Positions 53,588-61,819 of a stretch of DNA of 64,000 bases are shown in pieces. The translations under genes and the position numbers were made by a program. Within the stretch, counting starts at the first letter, position 1. Each line of letters opens with the position of its first letter. The stretch lies in the NCBI GenBank assembly GCA_902521615.1, contig CABYSJ010000001.1:1-64000 (forward strand), read 5' to 3'. This stretch comes from an uncultured Pelagibacteraceae bacterium. Lineage in GTDB: Bacteria > Pseudomonadota > Alphaproteobacteria > Pelagibacterales > Pelagibacteraceae. The notes beneath the pieces were generated by a model. The model searched no databases. It was not told the origin of the DNA and worked only from the letters and a program-made list of their open reading frames with translations.

Positions 53588-54538
53588 TTAACTTAAAATT
53601 TTATAAAATATCGATGTTTTTTTTATTATAAAATTACTGACCTTTGGTGAATTATCACCAACTACCTTCATTTCAGACAATTTACCATTACAATGGAGAG
53701 CAAGATTACAACCTGCACTAAACGTTTTAATAGTATTACTTTTTAAATCATTCTTTAAACTTTTCATTGATAAATCATCTGAAATTAAAATGTTTTTAAA
53801 ACTAATTTTACTTCTAATTAAATTTATAATTTTTTTAGAGTGTGTAGCTGTATTTAACTTATCGATGCTTCGATATATTACATGCGCTGTCATAGCAAAA
53901 TAACTTTGTTTTTTCTTGAATGGAAAAAAATCATTTTTATTCAAATAACTTAACTTTTTGTTAACTACAGGAGTAAATTTATGACTATCTACCTTAGCTA
54001 ATCCATGCCCTGGTATGTGTTTCATCACAGTTCCAATGGAATTTTTATGAAAATAATCAATACAAATATCTCCAATTTTAGAGATATTTTTTTTATTTTT
54101 TGAAAAAGACCTATCACCAATAATGTTGCTAGCTCCTTTAACTCGAAGATCTAAAACAGGAACAGTATTTATATTAACACCAATTGATTTAAGCAAATAC
54201 GATGTTTTATCGATAAATAATTTATAAATAATATTAAATTTTTTCTTATCTTTTGTGAATAAATTGCCAAAATATTCAGAAGTTAAATTATCAAATGAAA
54301 TAATTTTACTTAATCGATTTACTCGTCCACCTTCTTGATCAATTAATATTGGGTATTTTTTGTCTTTAAATATTTTTCTTATTTTATCAGTTAATTTTTT
54401 AGTTTGTTCAATTGAACTTATGTTTCTTGAAAATAAAATAACTCCCCATGGTTTATATTTTTTTAAAAAAGTAATCTCTTTGTTTGATAATTTTGATGAT
54501 TTTAAACCAACAATAAAAGCTCTTCTATTCTTAATCAT
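53588..54538 (-). CDS. nagZ: Beta-N-acetylhexosaminidase (NagZ, family 3 glycosidase)
   Basis: A 316-residue cytoplasmic enzyme that removes GlcNAc from muropeptides in peptidoglycan recycling. PILIDQEGGRVNRL (about 60-73), RSFSKNKKNI (about 138-147), MKHIPGHGLAKVDSHKFTPVV (about 172-192, with the NagZ-specific catalytic His loop) and SDDLSMKSL (about 258-266, nucleophile Asp) are conserved. The start is 8 bases inside the preceding small gene, suggesting coupling. Confidence 0.93.
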   Translation of the reverse strand: MIKNRRAFIVGLKSSKLSNKEITFLKKYKPWGVILFSRNISSIEQTKKLTDKIRKIFKDKKYPILIDQEGGRVNRLSKIISFDNLTSEYFGNLFTKDKKKFNIIYKLFIDKTSYLLKSIGVNINTVPVLDLRVKGASNIIGDRSFSKNKKNISKIGDICIDYFHKNSIGTVMKHIPGHGLAKVDSHKFTPVVNKKLSYLNKNDFFPFKKKQSYFAMTAHVIYRSIDKLNTATHSKKIINLIRSKISFKNILISDDLSMKSLKNDLKSNTIKTFSAGCNLALHCNGKLSEMKVVGDNSPKVSNFIIKKTSIFYKILS

Positions 54539-54791
54539 TCTCTAAAAGTTTCCAAAAATTAAACTTTTTTTTCTTTTTTTTATTTGTTTGCTTAACGTAT
54601 TCTATTACATTCTTTGTGTCGTTCTCCAAAACAGGTAAATTTTTTGAATATAATTTAATTTTTTCATAGTTATTTTTATAAGATCTGTATGATTTCTTTT
54701 TATTTTCATCTGAAAAATAATATCTACCAGTCAAAAAGATAAATAAGGCAATTACAACAATAAAGATTAAATACTTAATTTCTTTTAGCAT
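54531..54791 (-). CDS. Small membrane protein at the SPOR-gene position
   Basis: An 86-residue protein with one N-terminal transmembrane helix (about 6-24, YLIFIVVIALFIFLTG) and a basic, Lys/Asn/Tyr-rich tail. In many alphaproteobacteria a SPOR-domain protein lies between argS and nagZ; here the ORF keeps the position and the membrane anchor but shows no SPOR fold. It may be a remnant or a fast-evolving replacement. Overlaps of one base with argS and 8 with nagZ support translation. Confidence 0.65.
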   Translation of the reverse strand: MLKEIKYLIFIVVIALFIFLTGRYYFSDENKKKSYRSYKNNYEKIKLYSKNLPVLENDTKNVIEYVKQTNKKKKKKFNFWKLLEND

Positions 54792-56524
54792 TACATTTTA
54801 TCTGGCGTATCTACACCAACTATATCCATTCCTGATTTTACTACGTTAGATATTGCTTTTAAAAAAATTAATTTATCTGGTGAAACTATTTTTTGATCAT
54901 TTATAAATCTTTTTTCTGGGTTTTGTTTGCCAAGATTCCAATACGAATGAAATTCTGAGGCAAGGTCATATAAATAAACAGGTATTCGATGTGGTTCTAA
55001 TTTTGTACTAGCTGCATCAATACATTTGGGCCATTCTGAAATCTTTTTTAAAATTTTGATCTCATCACTTGAGTATTCGAAACTATAATCTTCTAATTCA
55101 ATGTTTGAATTTAAATCTTTATCAATATGTCTAAAGACCGATGAAATTCTAGCATAACAATATTGGACGTAATATAACGGATTATCTTTAGATTTTTCTT
55201 TTACAGCATCAAAATCAAAATCTAATTCTACATCACTACTTCTGTTGAGCATAATAAACCTAGTTGCATCTTTTCCAACTTCTTCAATTAAATCATCAAC
55301 CGTAATGTAGTCACCTTTTCTTTTAGACATCTTAAATGGTTTGTTATCTTTAATTAATTTTACAAGCTGACTAATTTTACAAATCAATTTATCTTTTTTT
55401 CCTGATAAAGCTTCAACTGAGGATGAAATTCTTTTGATATAACCAGCATGATCTGCTCCAAGGATATTTATTAAATAATCAAATTTACGATCTACTTTAT
55501 TTTTATGATATGCAACATCACTTGCAAAATAAGTCCATGTTCCATCTGACTTTTGTAATGCTCTATCTTTATCGTCACCAAAATCAGTAGATTTAAAAAG
55601 TAACTGTTCTCTTTCTACCCAGTTTTTATCATCTTCACCAGCTGGAGCCTTAATTTTTCCTTTGTATACAAATTTATTCTTTTCTAAAAATTTTATTACA
55701 CTCTCTACTTCGTTATTTGAAACAATACTTTTTTCACTAACAAAATTATCGTGGTTAATTCCTAAACTCTTAAGGTTCTTTTTAATTAAAAGTAGCGCCT
55801 GTTCTATAGATAAAGCTGTTAACTTATCACTTATTTGCTCATAATCATCAAAATTTAGTTCTGAATTATCCGAAACTATATTTTTTGCAAAATTTACAAG
55901 GTAATCTCCTGGATATAGATCAGGGTTATCCTGAGGAAATGTTTCGTTAAATTTTATTTCCCTAATTCTAAAATATACGGATTTTGTAAAATTTATAATT
56001 TGGTTACCATAATCATTTACATAATACTCTTTTGTAACCTTATGTTTATTAAATATTAAAACATTAGATATAACATCACCTAGTATAGCTCCTCTACAGT
56101 GACCAACGTGCAAAGGTCCTGTGGGATTAGCTGATACAAATTCAACTAAGTAATTATTTTTTTTCTCTTTCTCGTTAATTCCAAATTTTTCAGCGTTATC
56201 AATAATTTCTTTAATAAAGTTTGACCAAAAAGATGGCTTAAATTTAATATTTATAAAACCAGGTTTAGCAACGGATATATTGTCTATTTGATCATCGTTA
56301 TTTTTGATTTCAGGTGCAAGTTTTTCTGCCAATTCTATTGGCGAGGTTTTATTTAGTTTGGATAAAACCATTGCAACATTAGTTGAAATATCACAATCAA
56401 ATTTTGGAGGTGGTATTTCCGCATTAATACCATTGAAACTTTCTGGAACGATAAGTTGATTTTTTTTACTAAGTTCAACAATAATAGATTTAATTTTATC
56501 TAAATATAATTCAAAAATATTCAT
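54791..56524 (-). CDS. argS: Arginyl-tRNA synthetase
   Basis: A 577-residue class I synthetase. VEFVSANPTGPLHVGHCRGAILGDVISNVL (about 124-153) contains the HVGH motif, YFASDVAYHKNKVDRKFDYLINILGADHAGYIKRI (about 330-364) and KPFKMSKRKGDYITVDDLIEEVG (about 392-414) the KMSKR loop region. The C-terminal DALR anticodon domain closes with YDLASEFHSYWNLGK. It overlaps dgt by 4 bases, an arrangement conserved in alphaproteobacteria. Confidence 0.97.
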   Translation of the reverse strand: MNIFELYLDKIKSIIVELSKKNQLIVPESFNGINAEIPPPKFDCDISTNVAMVLSKLNKTSPIELAEKLAPEIKNNDDQIDNISVAKPGFINIKFKPSFWSNFIKEIIDNAEKFGINEKEKKNNYLVEFVSANPTGPLHVGHCRGAILGDVISNVLIFNKHKVTKEYYVNDYGNQIINFTKSVYFRIREIKFNETFPQDNPDLYPGDYLVNFAKNIVSDNSELNFDDYEQISDKLTALSIEQALLLIKKNLKSLGINHDNFVSEKSIVSNNEVESVIKFLEKNKFVYKGKIKAPAGEDDKNWVEREQLLFKSTDFGDDKDRALQKSDGTWTYFASDVAYHKNKVDRKFDYLINILGADHAGYIKRISSSVEALSGKKDKLICKISQLVKLIKDNKPFKMSKRKGDYITVDDLIEEVGKDATRFIMLNRSSDVELDFDFDAVKEKSKDNPLYYVQYCYARISSVFRHIDKDLNSNIELEDYSFEYSSDEIKILKKISEWPKCIDAASTKLEPHRIPVYLYDLASEFHSYWNLGKQNPEKRFINDQKIVSPDKLIFLKAISNVVKSGMDIVGVDTPDKM

Positions 56525-57639
56525 TTATTATCGTTATAAAGGTTAATTGCGTATCTGTCTGTCATACCAGATATAAAATCTGAAATAGCTCTATATTTGT
56601 CTTTAGTCAATTGCTCTTTAGTAAGAAATTTTCTAGGATTTGATTTAATTATTTTAAATAATTTCTTAATTATCATTTTACCTCTTTGATTCTTATTAAG
56701 CACTGATTTATTGTCATACATTCTATGTCTTAAAAATGATCTAATTTCTTTTTCTGAATTTTCTATTCTACCTGAAAAAGAAACTATTAATTGATTTGAT
56801 TTTGATACATCTTTTAATGATTTAATTTTAAATTTTTTAATATTTTTTTCTGTATTACTTAGTAAATCTCTTATCATAATATCTATTGAGTCTCTTATGA
56901 TTTGGTAAATAGCAATTTTATAATTTTTTTTATTAATTTTATTTTTATATTTTTGATAAATATTTTTGAAAAAATCTAATTCTACTAATTCTTCAAGCTT
57001 AAATAGGTTTGCTTTAATTCCATCCTGAATATCATGATTATTATAGGCAATATCATCTGATATTGCTGATATTTGAGCTTCTAATGATGGATACGTATTA
57101 AAGTTAATCTTATTTTTGAAAACTTTTGATCCAATTAGTTTGTTGATCATGCTTAGATCATCTACTGGTCCATTATGTTTTAAAAGTCCTTCTAAAGTTT
57201 CAAGAGTTAAATTTAATCCAGCAAATTTAAAATATTTATTCTCTAAAAACATTACTATTCTTAGTGTCTGAAGATTGTGATCAAAGCCTCCATAATTTTG
57301 CATACATTCATCTAAAGCATCCTCTCCAGCATGACCAAATGGAGTATGACCTAAATCATGAGCAAGACTTAAGGTTTCAGCTAAATCTTCATTTAATTTT
57401 AGATATTTTGCAATTGATCTTGCTATTTGAGCAACTTCAATTGAATGTGTAATCCTTGTTCTAAAATGATCCCCTTCTGTGTTAACAAATACTTGGGTTT
57501 TATGCTTTAATCTTCTAAATGATGCGCTGTGAATTATCCGATCTCTGTCACGTTGAAAAGGAGATCTGTATTTTGAATTAGCTTCTTTATTAAGTCTGCC
57601 TTTACTTTTAAATACGCCTAACAAAGTGTCTTTTTTCAT
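56521..57639 (-). CDS. dgt: Deoxyguanosinetriphosphate triphosphohydrolase (dGTPase-like)
   Basis: A 372-residue HD-domain phosphohydrolase that splits dNTPs into nucleoside and triphosphate. RSPFQRDRDRIIHSASFRRLKHKTQVFVNTEGDHFRTRITHSIEVAQIARSIA (about 24-76) and SLAHDLGHTPFGHAGEDAL (about 91-109) hold the H...HD metal ligands; AISDDIAYNNHDIQDGI (about 190-206) supplies the late Asp. It belongs to the short type-2 dGTPases. It is divergent from the Fe-S carrier gene, as in most relatives. Confidence 0.95.
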   Translation of the reverse strand: MKKDTLLGVFKSKGRLNKEANSKYRSPFQRDRDRIIHSASFRRLKHKTQVFVNTEGDHFRTRITHSIEVAQIARSIAKYLKLNEDLAETLSLAHDLGHTPFGHAGEDALDECMQNYGGFDHNLQTLRIVMFLENKYFKFAGLNLTLETLEGLLKHNGPVDDLSMINKLIGSKVFKNKINFNTYPSLEAQISAISDDIAYNNHDIQDGIKANLFKLEELVELDFFKNIYQKYKNKINKKNYKIAIYQIIRDSIDIMIRDLLSNTEKNIKKFKIKSLKDVSKSNQLIVSFSGRIENSEKEIRSFLRHRMYDNKSVLNKNQRGKMIIKKLFKIIKSNPRKFLTKEQLTKDKYRAISDFISGMTDRYAINLYNDNK

Positions 57640-57689
57640 CCTTTAATTTAAATAATTAAGTATTATATTAGTAATATCAGTGTTCAGAC

Positions 57690-58007
57690 ATGATTAAAGA
57701 AATTAAATTTACGGATAAAGCGTTAAAACAAATAGATAATTTGTTGTCAAAAAAAGACAAAGGATCATTCTTCAGAATCGCTATCAAAGGTGGAGGATGT
57801 TCTGGTTTTCAATATGAGTTTACTTTTGATAAATCAAAACAAGATGATGATTTAAATTATCAAAATATTTTAATTGATAAAACTTCTGCTGATTTGCTTA
57901 AAGGATCTGAAGTTGATTACGTTTCTGAACTTATAGGTGAACAATTCAAAATATCTAATCCACAGACCAAATCTTCATGCGGTTGTGGAGTTTCTTTCTC
58001 ACTTTAA
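57690..58007 (+). CDS. erpA: A-type iron-sulfur cluster carrier (ErpA/IscA family)
   Basis: A 105-residue protein with the three cluster-binding cysteines: Cys in KGGGCSGFQYEF (about 30-41) and the C-terminal pair in SSCGCGVSF (about 97-105). It carries iron-sulfur clusters to apoproteins. Its location between dgt and xthA identifies it as the alphaproteobacterial erpA-like copy; IscA and ErpA cannot be told apart from sequence with certainty. Its stop codon shares a base with the xthA start. Confidence 0.92.
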   Translation: MIKEIKFTDKALKQIDNLLSKKDKGSFFRIAIKGGGCSGFQYEFTFDKSKQDDDLNYQNILIDKTSADLLKGSEVDYVSELIGEQFKISNPQTKSSCGCGVSFSL

Positions 58008-58783
58008 TGCTCATTTCATCTTGGAATGTAAACTCGGTAAGAGCAAGAATTGAAAATATCAAAAGCTATTTATTAAAATATAAACCTGATATTTTAATGA
58101 TGCAGGAAATCAAAACTGAAGATGTTAATTTTCCATATGATGATTTTTCATCAATGGACTATGAAAGTCATGTATTTGGTCAAAAAAGTTATAATGGTGT
58201 AGCAATTATATCTAAAAATAAATTAAAAAATGTCAAAACAGATTTAATTAAGGATAAGTTAAAACAATCAAGAATAATTTCAGCTGAATTTGAGCATAAG
58301 AAAAAAAATATACAATTAATAAATATTTACACCCCTAATGGTAATCCTGTAGATACAGAAAAATATGATTATAAAAAAAATTGGCTTGGTCAATTAATAA
58401 AACAATTAAAAACATTATCTAAAAAAAATTCAAATATTATTTTAGCTGGTGATTTCAATATTATCCCTTCAGCAGAAGATGTTTATAATGTTAAAAGTTT
58501 TGAAGACGATGCTTTATACAGGCTTGAAATAAGAAAAAAATTTAGAGAAATGATCAATCTTGGTTTTAATGACGTCTACAGACATTTTTATGAAGATAAA
58601 GAAGGATATACATTTTGGGATTATATGAGAGGTGCATGGCAAAAAAATAACGGTATGAGGATTGATCATTTTTTAGTTTCAAATTCTATAATTGATCAAA
58701 TTAAAGATATTAATATTAATAAAGATCCACGTGGAAGAGAAAAGCCTTCTGATCACACACCAATTGAGATTAATTTAGCTTAA
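58007..58783 (+). CDS. xthA: Exodeoxyribonuclease III
   Basis: A 258-residue AP endonuclease/3' exonuclease of base excision repair. I start at ATG 58007 (MLISSWNVNSVRARI), where the family begins, rather than ten codons upstream inside erpA. SSWNVNSVRAR (N-terminal metal site), MMQEIKTEDVNFP (about 30-42), LAGDFNIIPSAEDV (about 145-158), GYTFWDYMRGAW (about 204-215) and the C-terminal SDHTPI are conserved active-site elements. TAATG at 58005-58009 couples its translation to erpA. Confidence 0.95.
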   Translation: MLISSWNVNSVRARIENIKSYLLKYKPDILMMQEIKTEDVNFPYDDFSSMDYESHVFGQKSYNGVAIISKNKLKNVKTDLIKDKLKQSRIISAEFEHKKKNIQLINIYTPNGNPVDTEKYDYKKNWLGQLIKQLKTLSKKNSNIILAGDFNIIPSAEDVYNVKSFEDDALYRLEIRKKFREMINLGFNDVYRHFYEDKEGYTFWDYMRGAWQKNNGMRIDHFLVSNSIIDQIKDININKDPRGREKPSDHTPIEINLA

Positions 58784-59773
58784 AGATTTAATTTTATTTA
58801 CTAATTCTTCGTTAATATTTCTTGGACCAGTATCCATTCTATTCTTGTGACGTCTTTCTCCAGGTAATCTTACTTCACCCATTGATTTCATTTTTTCAAA
58901 AAATTCCTCTGCATGTTTTTGCCAATTAGTACCTGAGGTTTTATTTGGGTTAATTGCTATTATGAATTCACCACCACTTGGAGGACCACCATCATTATTA
59001 TCTTTGGCAGCAGTTTCAAAACTAAAATTGTCTCCTACTAATGCGCCTGCCATTAATTCTACCATCATTGCAATTGCAGATCCTTTGTAACCACCAAATG
59101 GTAATAGAACTCCACCATCAGCAATTTCCCCTGGATCAGTTGTTTCTTTACCATCTTTAGTTAAACCAGTTCCAAGTGGAACTTTGTGCCCCTCTCTTTT
59201 AGCAACTTGAACTTCTCCCATCGCCATTGAAGCTGTTGCCATATCATAAACAACTGGTGTTTTACCTGGACGTGGCCAAGCAAACGAAATTGGGTTAGTT
59301 CCAAATAATGGCTTAATAGCACCAGCAGGTGCTACAGCAGGCTTGTAAGATGTACAAGCAAATGCAACCAAACCTTCTTCTGCTAATTTTTCTGTTTCAG
59401 GCCACATAGCAGCCATGTGATGTGAATTATTTATTGCTAATACAGCAACACCATTTTCTTTTGCTGCTTTTGCTAATTCTGGCAAACCTTTATTTAATAC
59501 AACGGGTGCTAAACAATTATTACCTTCAACTTTTATTACAGATAGAGATATTTTTTTTATCTCAGGTTTACCCTTACCATTAATCTTTCCGCCTTTAAGA
59601 CCAGTAACGTATGCTGGCAATCTAAATAAACCGTGTGATACAGAACCATCTCTTTCAGCATTTCTAATTAAGTCTGATAAAATTGATGCTGTTTCATCAT
59701 CACAACCATTTGCCAAAAGAGTTTTTTTAGCTAGTTCAAATATTTCGTCTAAAGTTAATGAAACTGTGCCCAT
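58775..59773 (-). CDS. DpkA-like delta1-piperideine/pyrroline-2-carboxylate reductase
   Basis: A 332-residue member of the malate/L-lactate dehydrogenase (Ldh_2) family. RNAERDGSVSHGLFRLPAYVTGL (about 37-59), NNSHHMAAMWPETEKLAEEGLVAF (about 114-137), LFGTNPISFAWPRPGKTPVVYDMATASMAMGEVQVAKREG (about 155-194) and LLPFGGYKGSAIAMMVELMAGAL (about 223-245) closely follow Pseudomonas DpkA. That enzyme uses NADPH to reduce cyclic imino acids (products of D-Lys or D-Pro breakdown) to L-pipecolate or L-proline. No other catabolic gene is nearby; it is transcribed after zur. Convergent with xthA (9-base overlap). Confidence 0.83.
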   Translation of the reverse strand: MGTVSLTLDEIFELAKKTLLANGCDDETASILSDLIRNAERDGSVSHGLFRLPAYVTGLKGGKINGKGKPEIKKISLSVIKVEGNNCLAPVVLNKGLPELAKAAKENGVAVLAINNSHHMAAMWPETEKLAEEGLVAFACTSYKPAVAPAGAIKPLFGTNPISFAWPRPGKTPVVYDMATASMAMGEVQVAKREGHKVPLGTGLTKDGKETTDPGEIADGGVLLPFGGYKGSAIAMMVELMAGALVGDNFSFETAAKDNNDGGPPSGGEFIIAINPNKTSGTNWQKHAEEFFEKMKSMGEVRLPGERRHKNRMDTGPRNINEELVNKIKSLS

Positions 59774-60171
59774 TATTTTGATTTACATTTTTTACATAAA
59801 CCAAAAAATTCTAAATTATATTTGCTATATTTCATACCAGAGCTGTCAGCAAAATTAGATAGGTATTTGGAAAGTTTTGTATTACTTATTTCAGATACAT
59901 TTTCACAACTTTCACAAATCGAAAATGCTGTTGCTTTTGAGATTTGACAGCTAGAATTTTGACACGCGATAAAAGCATTTCTGCTTTCAATTTTATGAAT
60001 TTTTCCAATTTCAACCAACTTATCTAGGGCTCTATAAACTTGTAATGGAGCTTTAATTCCTTTTTTTTGTACATTAAAAAGAATTGAGTATGCCTTCATT
60101 GGCTCCGGTGATTTATCTATTAAATCAAAAATAATTTTTTGGTTTCTTGATAAAGTTTGTTGTTTTTGCAT
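59773..60171 (-). CDS. zur: Zinc uptake regulator Zur (Fur family)
   Basis: A 132-residue winged-helix repressor. KKGIKAPLQVYRALDKLVEIGKIHKIESRNAFIAC (about 51-85) is the Fur-type recognition helix and hinge; FSICESCENVSEI (about 82-95 region) and LCKKCKSK at the C-terminus form the two CxxC pairs of the structural zinc site. The Zur-type context, with znuB, znuC and znuA adjacent, decides Zur over Fur. It is 24 bases after znuB, and its stop overlaps the start of the reductase gene by one base. Confidence 0.93.
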   Translation of the reverse strand: MQKQQTLSRNQKIIFDLIDKSPEPMKAYSILFNVQKKGIKAPLQVYRALDKLVEIGKIHKIESRNAFIACQNSSCQISKATAFSICESCENVSEISNTKLSKYLSNFADSSGMKYSKYNLEFFGLCKKCKSK

Positions 60172-60195
60172 TTTAATATTTTCTATAATACTTCA

Positions 60196-60999
60196 TTAAT
60201 TTTTCAATTGAATCGTTTGTTTAATTTTAAGTAATGAAATTATAAAGAGTAATAGTGCAGCAGTTATTATTGAAGGACCAGATGGTGTATTAAACTCTAA
60301 AGAAGAAAATAGTCCAATAAACACTGATAACAAGCCTCCAATTATCGAAAAAACAACCATCTTTTGAGGAGTATCTGAGATATTTCTAGCCATAGCAGTT
60401 GGAATAATTAACATTCCTGTGATCAACAAAACACCAACTAATTTAATTGAAATCGCAATTATAGCTGCCAGTAAAATTGTAAAAATTGCTTTGGCTCTAT
60501 CTGGATTTAAACCCTCGGCTTCAGCTAATTCATAATTAACGGTTGAGGCAAACAACGGTTTCCAAATAAATTTTAAAACTAATAATATCAATCCTCCTCC
60601 AAACCAGATAATAATAAGATCATTCTTGTCAACGGCTAAAATATCTCCAAACAAAAGCCCCATTATATCAAATCTAATAAATGTTAAAAAACCAATTACA
60701 ACTAAACCAACTGCCAACGATGAGTGAGCAAGCAAACCAAGTAAAGCATCACTAGGTAGATTAGTTTTTCTTTGAAGATGTATTAAAATTAAGGCAATTA
60801 ATGATGAAATTAAAAATATTGAGACAGCAATATTTAATTCCATAGAATAAGCAATTGTTACACCAAGCAAAGCAGAATGAGCAAGAGTATCTCCAAAATA
60901 AGAAAGCCTTCTCCAAACAACAAAACAACCTAGTGGGCCAGTAACTAGAGCAATGCCAATCCCTGCAATTAACGCTCTTATAAAAAAGTCATCTAACAT
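60196..60999 (-). CDS. znuB: Zinc ABC transporter permease ZnuB
   Basis: A 267-residue ABC-3 family permease with about eight transmembrane helices. GPLGCFVVWRRLSYFGDTLAHSALLGVTIAY (about 21-51) is the signature loop (G-x-x-V-x-RRMSFFGD-x-x-SH), DALLGLLAHSSLAVGLV (about 83-99) and LEGLNPDRAKAIFTILLAAIIAISIKLVGVLLITGMLIIP-like sequence in the second half. It forms the inner-membrane channel for zinc. It lies one base after znuC. Confidence 0.95.
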   Translation of the reverse strand: MLDDFFIRALIAGIGIALVTGPLGCFVVWRRLSYFGDTLAHSALLGVTIAYSMELNIAVSIFLISSLIALILIHLQRKTNLPSDALLGLLAHSSLAVGLVVIGFLTFIRFDIMGLLFGDILAVDKNDLIIIWFGGGLILLVLKFIWKPLFASTVNYELAEAEGLNPDRAKAIFTILLAAIIAISIKLVGVLLITGMLIIPTAMARNISDTPQKMVVFSIIGGLLSVFIGLFSSLEFNTPSGPSIITAALLLFIISLLKIKQTIQLKN

Positions 61000-61000
61000 A

Positions 61001-61747
61001 TTAATTTTTTTTTATTTCTCCATCGGTAGTGTGAACGTGATCATGTTTATGTTCATATATTGTAAGTGTTTTTGAAGCTTGTTCACCAAATAAAGCCTTG
61101 TACTCTTTATTAAAAGCAACCTCTGTTGGACTTCCACAACAACACACATGTCCATTTAAACAAACAACATAATCAGTCGCACTCATTACAGTATGAAGAT
61201 CATGAGATATTAATAAGATTCCACAATTTAAATTTGCAGATATTTTTTTTATCAATTCATACATTTCAATCTCACCTGTAAAATCAACTCCTTGGACTGG
61301 TTCATCGAGGACAAGTAATTCTGGTTTTTTTGATATAGCTCTTGCTAATAATACTCTTTGAAATTCTCCACCAGACAAATTTCCTAAATTTTTATTTTTA
61401 AGATGATATACACCAGTTGATTTTAGTGCTTCATCCACAACGTCATCACTAAGTTTATCTGTTAAAAGCATAAAATCATTAACTCTTAATGGTAACGTCC
61501 AATCTATCGAAATTTTTTGTGGGACATATCCAATTTTGTTTGTAAATTTTTCAACCTGACCTTCTATACCTTTATAAAATCCAAGAGCTATTTTAGCAGT
61601 TGTACTTTTGCCTGAACCGTTTGGTCCTATTAGGGTAACAATTTTACCCTTTTCAACAGTAAAAGATACGCCTTCAACAAGCCATTTATTATCTTGCTTA
61701 TATCCAGCATTATCTAATTTTACTAAAATATTATTTTCAGTGCTCAT
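61001..61747 (-). CDS. znuC: Zinc ABC transporter ATPase ZnuC
   Basis: A 248-residue ATPase powering zinc uptake. Walker A GPNGSGKSTTAKIAL (about 42-56), Q-loop KIGYVPQKISIDWTLP (about 71-86), signature LSGGEFQRVLLARAI (about 123-137), Walker B ELLVLDEPVQGVDF (about 143-156) and switch His LLISHDLHTV. The C-terminal tail EHKHDHVHTTDG is His-rich, as often seen in zinc ABC ATPases. Transcribed away from znuA; the shared intergenic region carries Zur-box-like palindromes. Confidence 0.96.
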   Translation of the reverse strand: MSTENNILVKLDNAGYKQDNKWLVEGVSFTVEKGKIVTLIGPNGSGKSTTAKIALGFYKGIEGQVEKFTNKIGYVPQKISIDWTLPLRVNDFMLLTDKLSDDVVDEALKSTGVYHLKNKNLGNLSGGEFQRVLLARAISKKPELLVLDEPVQGVDFTGEIEMYELIKKISANLNCGILLISHDLHTVMSATDYVVCLNGHVCCCGSPTEVAFNKEYKALFGEQASKTLTIYEHKHDHVHTTDGEIKKN

Positions 61748-61766
61748 AAAAATCTTGACATGTAAA

Positions 61767-61781
61767 TGTTATATTATTACA
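61767..61781. promoter_or_regulatory. Zur-box-like palindrome 1 (znuC-znuA)
   Basis: TGTTATATTATTACA has the Zur-box form (TGTTATA-x-TATAACA) with one mismatch. It lies in the 72-bp divergent gap, 19 bases from the znuC start, with its centre 18 bp from that of the second palindrome. Matches the general Zur consensus of TGTTATA-type half sites; binding is inferred. Confidence 0.6.
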
Positions 61782-61784
61782 TAG

Positions 61785-61799
61785 TGTTATATTATAACA
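61785..61799. promoter_or_regulatory. Zur-box-like palindrome 2 (znuC-znuA)
   Basis: TGTTATATTATAACA is a perfect 15-bp palindrome of Zur-box type, 20 bases before the znuA ATG. With palindrome 1 it forms a tandem operator covering both promoters, so zinc-loaded Zur should repress znuA-CobW and znuCB-zur together. Confidence 0.75.
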
Positions 61800-61819
61800 A
61801 CCAATAAAATATTTTAATT

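Noticed and set aside
57977-58006. Upstream Met giving a ten-residue longer exonuclease III.
   Set aside because: The extension is the end of erpA read in another frame; the family N-terminus begins at ATG 58007.
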